A stretch of DNA of 64,000 nucleotides from Alphaproteobacteria bacterium (GTDB taxonomy: Bacteria; Pseudomonadota; Alphaproteobacteria; UBA2966): positions 1 through 64,000 of the forward strand of contig JABILA010000025.1 of assembly GCA_018654745.1 (NCBI GenBank). Direction: 5' to 3'. Both the position numbers and the translations under genes were made by a program. This document shows positions 55,064-64,000 of the stretch, in pieces (the first letter of the stretch is position 1; the number at the start of each line of letters is the position of its first letter). A model generated the notes under the pieces. That model saw only the letters and a list, made by a program, of their open reading frames with translations, was not told the origin of the DNA and ran no database searches.

Positions 55064-57376
55064 ATGTCCGATCCATTTGACCTTTCCGATTTTGAGCCTG
55101 CAACGCCGCTGAGAGGCGCGGATGCGGCGCCACCCCCTTATTTGCAGGGACTGAATGACGTGCAACGTCAGGCGGTCGAGGCTGTGGATGGGCCGGTATT
55201 GGTATTGGCAGGGGCCGGGACAGGTAAAACACGGGTTTTGACCACCCGGCTCGCACATATCCTGCACACAGGCCGGGCGCGACCCTATGAAGTGCTTGCG
55301 GTGACTTTCACCAACAAAGCCTCGCGTCAGATGAAAGAGCGCGTTGAGAGCGCCCTGCAACAGCCTGTAGAGAGTCTGTGGCTGGGGACCTTTCACGCCA
55401 TGGGGGTTCGGATACTGCGACGGCATGCTGAATTGGCCGGGTTGAAACCCAATTTTACGATCCTGGATCGTGACGACCAGATCAGGCTGATGAAACAGAT
55501 CATTGAAGCCGCCGGACTGGACGAGAAAAAGGCCCCTGCCCGCAATCTCGCTGCCATCATCGATCGCTGGAAGGATCAGGGCCACACACCCGACCGCGTC
55601 ACGGCAAGCGATGCCGGTGATTTTGCCTTTGGCAAGGCGCAAGAGTTGTATGCAGCCTACCAGGCGCGTCTGGCATCCCTGAATGCTGCTGATTTTGGCG
55701 ACTTGCTCTTGCACTGCCTGACCATTTTTCGCAAACACAGCGATATTCTTGCAGAGTATCAGCAACGCTTTCGCTATATCCTGGTAGACGAATATCAGGA
55801 TGCCAATGTGGCGCAATATCTCTGGTTGCGGCTGTTGGCCCAGAAACACCACAATATTTGCTGTGTCGGTGATGATGACCAGTCGATCTATGGTTGGCGC
55901 GGGGCGGAAGTTGGCAACATCCTGCGGTTTGAAAAAGACTTTGATGGCGCCCGGATCATCAGGCTTGAACAAAACTATCGCTCGACCCCACACATATTGG
56001 CGGCGGCATCGGGCATCATTGCCAAAAACGAAAGCCGCATGGGCAAGACCCTGTGGACAGACGTCAACGAAGGTGAAAAAGTTCGCGTCCGCGGCGTCTG
56101 GGACGGATCAGAAGAAGCCCGTGTTGTTGCCGAAGAGGTTGAACTGCTGCAAAGCCGCAAGGTTTCGCTGGACGAAATCGCCATATTGGTCAGGGCCAGT
56201 TTCCAGACCCGCGAATTTGAAGAACGCTTTTTGTCGCTGGGCATGCCCTACCGGGTGGTTGGCGGCCAGCGCTTTTACGAGAACCGGGAAATCCGCGATG
56301 CCAACGCCTATCTGAGGGTGCTGGTACAGCCAGACGATGATCTGGCCTTTGAACGCATTTTCAATGTGCCCAAACGCAGCCTGGGAACGAAGGCATTGCA
56401 GACCGTGCAACAGTATGCGCGCCAAGCCGGCATGTCGTTGACGCAGGCGGCCAGCGAAATTGTCACCACAGACGAGATGCGCCCCCAGGCCCGGCGCAGC
56501 CTTGCGACGTTGATGGAAAACTTTGATCGCTGGCGCAAGACACGGGCTGACCTGCCGCACCCGGACCTGGTGGAAACCATTCTGGATGAAAGCGGCTATA
56601 CGGCAATGTGGCAGGCCGACAAGGACCCGAAGTCGCCAACGCGGCTTGAAAACCTCAAGGAATTGATCCACGCCCTGGAAGAATTTGAAAATCTGGATGA
56701 CTATCTGGAGCATGTCAGTCTGGTGATGGATAACGAAAACTCTGCGGGCGAGGAAATGGTTAGTTTAATGACCTTGCATGGTGCCAAGGGGCTGGAGTTT
56801 GACGCAGTGTTTCTGCCGGGCTGGGAAGAAGGATTATTTCCCCATCAACGCGCTTTGGACGAAGGTGGAACGACGGCACTTGAGGAAGAACGCAGACTGG
56901 CTCATGTCGGCCTGACCCGCGCCCGCAAGCTCGCCACCGTTACCTTTGCAGCCAATCGCCGAGTGTTTAATCAATGGAATGCCAATTTACCCAGTCGATT
57001 TGTCGATGAATTGCCAGCCGACCACGTAGACGTGCTTTCACAGGCTGGTGTCTATGAAGGCGACAATTCCGGTGGCGAAAACAGATATATCCAGGAAACA
57101 ATGGACACAGCTATTCCGTTTAACATGCCCGGTGATTTTGGTGCGCGTAAAGGCCGCCACCGGCGCAGTGTGAACAATGATGGCATGATTATCGACGGCA
57201 AGGCCGAGCATATCGATACCGACAGCAGCGACAGTACCTTTGCTGCTGGTGGGCGGGTATTTCACCAGAAGTTTGGCTATGGCCTCATTCTGAACGTATC
57301 GGGCAACCGGCTGGAAATTTCCTTCGACAAGGCCGGAACCAAAAAAGTAATCGACAAGTTTGTGGAGTCTGCATGA
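55064..57376 (+). CDS. pcrA: UvrD/PcrA/Rep-type DNA helicase
   Basis: 3'-5' SF1A helicase for repair and replication-fork maintenance. 770 residues from the ATG at 55064. Motifs: LAGAGTGKTRVLTTR (I), AVTFTNKASRQMKERV (Ia), ILVDEYQDANVAQYLWLR (II), CCVGDDDQSIYGWRGAE (III), RLEQNYRS (IV), MTLHGAKGLEFDAVFLPGWEEGLFPH (V) and EEERRLAHVGLTRAR (VI). The C-terminal piece (FHQKFGYGLILNVSGNRLEISFDKAGTKKV) is the Tudor-like RNA-polymerase contact of PcrA/UvrD. It overlaps prmA by 4 bp (ATGA). Confidence 0.95.
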   Translation: MSDPFDLSDFEPATPLRGADAAPPPYLQGLNDVQRQAVEAVDGPVLVLAGAGTGKTRVLTTRLAHILHTGRARPYEVLAVTFTNKASRQMKERVESALQQPVESLWLGTFHAMGVRILRRHAELAGLKPNFTILDRDDQIRLMKQIIEAAGLDEKKAPARNLAAIIDRWKDQGHTPDRVTASDAGDFAFGKAQELYAAYQARLASLNAADFGDLLLHCLTIFRKHSDILAEYQQRFRYILVDEYQDANVAQYLWLRLLAQKHHNICCVGDDDQSIYGWRGAEVGNILRFEKDFDGARIIRLEQNYRSTPHILAAASGIIAKNESRMGKTLWTDVNEGEKVRVRGVWDGSEEARVVAEEVELLQSRKVSLDEIAILVRASFQTREFEERFLSLGMPYRVVGGQRFYENREIRDANAYLRVLVQPDDDLAFERIFNVPKRSLGTKALQTVQQYARQAGMSLTQAASEIVTTDEMRPQARRSLATLMENFDRWRKTRADLPHPDLVETILDESGYTAMWQADKDPKSPTRLENLKELIHALEEFENLDDYLEHVSLVMDNENSAGEEMVSLMTLHGAKGLEFDAVFLPGWEEGLFPHQRALDEGGTTALEEERRLAHVGLTRARKLATVTFAANRRVFNQWNANLPSRFVDELPADHVDVLSQAGVYEGDNSGGENRYIQETMDTAIPFNMPGDFGARKGRHRRSVNNDGMIIDGKAEHIDTDSSDSTFAAGGRVFHQKFGYGLILNVSGNRLEISFDKAGTKKVIDKFVESA

Positions 57377-58329
57377 GTAACAAGTCTGGTACGGATAATG
57401 ATCTGGGTCTGTGGCGTGTCAGTTTGACCGTTCAGGCCCGTGCCCTGGATGCCTGCGAAGAAATTCTGGGCCCGGCTCTGGGTGCACCTGGCCACGAAAG
57501 CGACGACTGGATTATGGGTGTGCATGCCTATTCAACCGTGCCACTGGATCCCAACGCCGAAGAGAAGCCCGAGCGGTTATGGCGGATCGAAGCCTTATGT
57601 GCGGACGAACCTGATATTCCAGCCCTGCGGTTGGGACTTAAGCCTATTGCAACAGCGTTTGATTTTGACTTACCCGAAATAACGTCCGAAGAAGTTGAGA
57701 GTATCGACTGGGTCCAGGCCGCCCTCGTCAGTCATCCACCGGTGAAGGCTGGCCGTTTTCACGTCCATGGACAACATGAGCCCGTGAAACCACGTAGCCA
57801 GGCGATTGATATCATTGTCGATGCCGGTCGTGCCTTTGGCACGGGCAATCACCAAAGCACCCAGGGTTGCCTGATGGCGCTGGATGACCTCGCCCGTCGG
57901 CATAAATTCAGGAACGTGGCAGATCTGGGCGCGGGTTCGGGTATTTTATCATTTGCCGTGGCCAAACGCTGGCGCGTGCCTGTTGTGGGCATCGACATTG
58001 ATCCGGTCGCTGCAGATTTTGCCAATGACTATGCCGAACTAAACGGGCTCGCCGACCTGACGAAATTCGTTGCTGGCGACGGTCTCGCCCATCCTCTGCT
58101 TCGTGGCAGCGGACCATATGATTTGATATTGGCAAATATTCTGGCCCGGCCCCTGAAGCGCCTGGCGCCTGATATCCGGAAATATCTCAAACCAGGGGGA
58201 CGCGTTGTCCTCGCAGGACTGCTGGACAGACAGGAACGCTATGTCCTGGCTGCCTATGCTGCACAGGGTATTCGTTTGGAGAAGCGGATTTGCCTGAAGG
58301 AATGGACAACTCTGGTTCTGGCTGGCTAA
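57373..58329 (+). CDS. prmA: Ribosomal protein L11 methyltransferase
   Basis: 318 residues. An N-terminal substrate-binding half is followed by the SAM domain with AFGTGNHQSTQGCLMAL, ADLGAGSGILSFAVAKRW, VVGIDIDPVAADFANDY and ILANILARPLKRLAPDI, the PrmA pattern. It methylates lysines of ribosomal protein L11. Its start overlaps the helicase stop in ATGA form, so the two are translated together. Confidence 0.95.
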   Translation: MSNKSGTDNDLGLWRVSLTVQARALDACEEILGPALGAPGHESDDWIMGVHAYSTVPLDPNAEEKPERLWRIEALCADEPDIPALRLGLKPIATAFDFDLPEITSEEVESIDWVQAALVSHPPVKAGRFHVHGQHEPVKPRSQAIDIIVDAGRAFGTGNHQSTQGCLMALDDLARRHKFRNVADLGAGSGILSFAVAKRWRVPVVGIDIDPVAADFANDYAELNGLADLTKFVAGDGLAHPLLRGSGPYDLILANILARPLKRLAPDIRKYLKPGGRVVLAGLLDRQERYVLAAYAAQGIRLEKRICLKEWTTLVLAG

Positions 58330-58587
58330 GCCCCTTCATTTCTGAAAGGACTATGGGAGGAAGCACCAGCCGAAAAACCAGAGTGTCACAAACATTCTCT
58401 GCGAGAGAAAAGTTGCTGGCGGCTTCACACCCGACAAAATACTGTCGAGGATCGCGAGATCAAAACCATGGGTAACTTCGACGATGTCGGAATTACCCTG
58501 GTCCCGGAAACCTGCCAGCGTGTACCTGAAATCAAAGATTTCCGATACCAAGCTTTACAATACCAAACGAACCAAACAAGAGCGTAA
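58330..58587. other. Intergenic region without recognised genes
   Basis: 258 bp between prmA and the convergent DUF1127 gene. Short frames in it have no family features, and no intrinsic terminator with a T tract could be found. Confidence 0.4.
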
Positions 58588-58905
58588 TCAGGCTGCGTGG
58601 CGGCCTTGATCGTTACTGTTGGCTGCGCCTTTTTCCATGATGCCCTCGATGGAGGACTGGATGTCGCCGCGGCCAATACCAATATCAGCCAGCATACGGT
58701 CATCAAGGTTCATCAACTGTGCGGAAGCAACCCGGCGGGCATTCCACGCAACGGTTTTGTTTACCAGTTGACGAATTGCTGCGATACCGGATTTAACCAG
58801 TTCGCCGATTGCCTCGGCCCGTGCTTTTTGTGCCTGTGCGGTCAAAACATCCAGGTTGGCGAAGATATCTTCGGGGCTATTCAGATCGATTTCGTGCTTG
58901 TTCAT
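58588..58905 (-). CDS. DUF1127 (YjiS-like) domain protein
   Basis: 105 residues from the ATG at 58905 (the frame is open ten codons further upstream but with no ribosome site). The second half, RRVASAQLMNLDDRMLADIGIGRGDIQSSIEG, is the DUF1127 pattern (LDDR.L.DIG..R..I). Some short DUF1127 proteins in this class bind RNA or affect phosphate and carbon control; longer forms like this are uncharacterised. Upstream of it the leader strand can form CCAGCAT/ATGCCGG at about 58927-58945. Confidence 0.8.
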   Translation of the reverse strand: MNKHEIDLNSPEDIFANLDVLTAQAQKARAEAIGELVKSGIAAIRQLVNKTVAWNARRVASAQLMNLDDRMLADIGIGRGDIQSSIEGIMEKGAANSNDQGRHAA

Positions 58906-59178
58906 GACATTTTTCCTTGGAACAAAACCCGGCATTCAAATGCTGGGAGCAAATTTGTTTTTCACCAAATCATCAATCCGGTGAAAACCAGATTTGCTCC
59001 GGCTGTCGGGGCAGTGACCAGCAGCCTCATGCTGTCTGGTGTCTTTCAACAGTTTGAATGTTGCACTGCACACTAGTATTTTCAAGGGTTTATGGGTTGG
59101 TTATTTTGCACTGCAGCAATGCACTCAATGCATACCTTGCCAACAAAGCTATGCAGATAATGGGTTTCCGGAAACGTT
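58906..59178. promoter_or_regulatory. Intergenic region upstream of the DUF1127 gene
   Basis: Holds the leader hairpin mentioned under the DUF1127 gene and, next to the ligA stop, a short palindrome GTTTCCGGAAAC at 59164-59175. Neither has a T tract. No gene is recognised. Confidence 0.35.
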
Positions 59179-62971
<3,793 letters not shown>

Positions 62972-62975
62972 AACG

Positions 62976-63800
62976 TTAGTCGAACAGGCTGTTCCAGGTT
63001 CGGCTGATCCAGGAATCGTCGTTGGCCTCGGGTTCGAGGTTCCGACCTTTCAGCAGCGACCAGGAAAATTGATACCATTCACTGCCTGGAAAATTGTGTC
63101 CGAGGACAGCAGCTGTAGCTTGCGCTTCGGGGATAACACCGAGAGCCAGATATGTTTCGACCAACCTGTGCAGGGCCTCTGGCACATGTGACGTGGTTTG
63201 ATATTTTTCGATTACGACGCGGAATCGGTTGATTGCGCCCGAATATTGTTTGCGGGTCTGGTAAAACCGGCCAACTTCCATTTCGCGACCGGCCAGATGG
63301 TTGTGGGCCAGATCAACCTTTAACCGCGCGTCGCGCGAATATTCACTTTTAGGATATCGGCGAATAACTTCGTTCAAGGCGCGAAGAGCCAGTTCGGTTA
63401 TTTTTTGATCACGCCCAACATCAATAATCTGCTCATAGTAGCTGATGGCTGCCAGATAAAAGGCATAAGGGGTATCCTTGTGGCCCGGATGCAATTGAAC
63501 AAATCGTTCCGCCGCAATCACAGCCTGGTCGTATTCGTTATCCTGGTAATAGGCGAAAGCTGCCATCAACTGCGCGCGCGTGGCCCAGGGCGAATAGGGA
63601 TGCTGACGTTCAACATCATCAAACCCGACTGCGGCTTCTTTGTAGTTGCCTTCAGTCAGGTTGTTGGCGGCATTGTTATAAAGAACATCAACCGGCAGTT
63701 CGACATAATCAGGCCCGTCGTCACTGGAACAGGCCGACAACAACATAGTCGTTGCGGCGATGGGTATCACCCAAAATCTGGAAAACCGAATTGATCGCAT
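62976..63800 (-). CDS. bamD: Outer membrane assembly lipoprotein BamD
   Basis: Essential partner of BamA in inserting beta-barrel proteins. 274 residues: a lipoprotein signal peptide with lipobox LLSACSS (Cys about 24), then five TPR-like units (for example LYNNAANNLTEGNYKEAAVGFDDVERQHPYSPWATRAQL and DTPYAFYLAAISYYEQIIDVGRDQ). It is the first visible gene of the bamD-recN-ligA operon. The 200 bp to its left edge of the window (63801-64000) hold no recognisable gene and probably the promoter; lpxC often precedes bamD in this class but is not seen here. Confidence 0.96.
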   Translation of the reverse strand: MRSIRFSRFWVIPIAATTMLLSACSSDDGPDYVELPVDVLYNNAANNLTEGNYKEAAVGFDDVERQHPYSPWATRAQLMAAFAYYQDNEYDQAVIAAERFVQLHPGHKDTPYAFYLAAISYYEQIIDVGRDQKITELALRALNEVIRRYPKSEYSRDARLKVDLAHNHLAGREMEVGRFYQTRKQYSGAINRFRVVIEKYQTTSHVPEALHRLVETYLALGVIPEAQATAAVLGHNFPGSEWYQFSWSLLKGRNLEPEANDDSWISRTWNSLFD

Positions 63801-64000
63801 GTGCGAACCCGCACTCCCTGAAGCCGCAAACCTGAATATCCGAATATTTCAGGCCACCAATATTCAATGTTGCCCGATTTCACAGGCAGATACGGCGCGA
63901 CTATAACACGGCCAGTTCGAAATCCACCACAACAGGCAGATAAATTGCCTGCTATTTGCGGACTAAATTAATGATATTTGTCAGGAAAATCGACGAAGAA

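Noticed and set aside
55037-55993. 318-codon frame opposite pcrA
   Set aside because: Antisense to all conserved helicase motifs I to IV; low-complexity His/Gln-rich composition.

Overview
The window reads as chromosomal DNA of a free-living, probably marine, alphaproteobacterium. The strongest signs are a circularly permuted two-piece tmRNA gene whose tag ends in FAVAA (as in Caulobacter) next to an alpha-type SspB adaptor. Further signs are the hflK-hflC-DUF2065-degP and bamD-recN-ligA gene orders, class I fumarase, ThyX, and small families typical of this class (DUF4169, DUF1127, RHH_4). Genes are dense, in short operons on both strands. I see no rRNA, tRNA or CRISPR array.

Layout. 1-140: right end of an insertion sequence. 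0.2-4.6 kb: malonyl-CoA decarboxylase divergent from malonyl-CoA synthetase, then an MFS transporter. 4.8-10 kb: an isocitrate/isopropylmalate-type dehydrogenase, a membrane-anchored retropepsin-like protease, an unusual IS5-N-terminus/double-PAS protein, an alpha/beta hydrolase, and a DsbA/FrnE-like thiol oxidoreductase whose first active-site Cys codon is TGA. 10.1-15.7 kb: cell-shape operon mreB-mreC-mreD-mrdA-rodA. 15.7-23.7 kb: branched-chain amino acid genes (leuA with a structured leader, ilvB-ilvN, ilvC), a DUF924/ureidoglycolate-lyase-like pair and miaA. 23.8-31 kb: serB, an EthD-like protein, a TrpB2-type enzyme, degP-DUF2065-hflC-hflK. 31-37.9 kb: mrp, a palindromic repeat, thyX-deoD, ssrA plus sspB, fumarase, an RHH protein, a nitroreductase. 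38-40.3 kb: small accessory genes between copies of a GGGGACACAATACT motif. 40.3-51.1 kb: transporters, a radical SAM protein-rsmJ pair, thioesterase, MBL hydrolase, glutathionyl-hydroquinone reductase, FAD-linked oxidase. 51.2-63.8 kb: AsmA-like protein, pcrA/uvrD, prmA, a DUF1127 protein, and bamD-recN-ligA.

The two most notable points. First, the gene at 9394-10014 reads from a good ribosome binding site through an in-frame TGA exactly at the first position of a CPWC-type redox motif. A 7-bp stem with a CGGGC loop begins 13 nt after that TGA, as expected of a bacterial SECIS element, so the product is probably a selenoprotein with a U-P-W-C active site; a normal ORF caller loses its first 35 residues. 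Second, the protein at 6875-8386 keeps the DNA-binding half of an IS5-type transposase but carries two copies of a PAS-like domain in place of the catalytic core, which suggests a domesticated, ligand-sensing DNA-binding protein. The tmRNA gene and its tag-recognising adaptor lying side by side is a third attractive unit.
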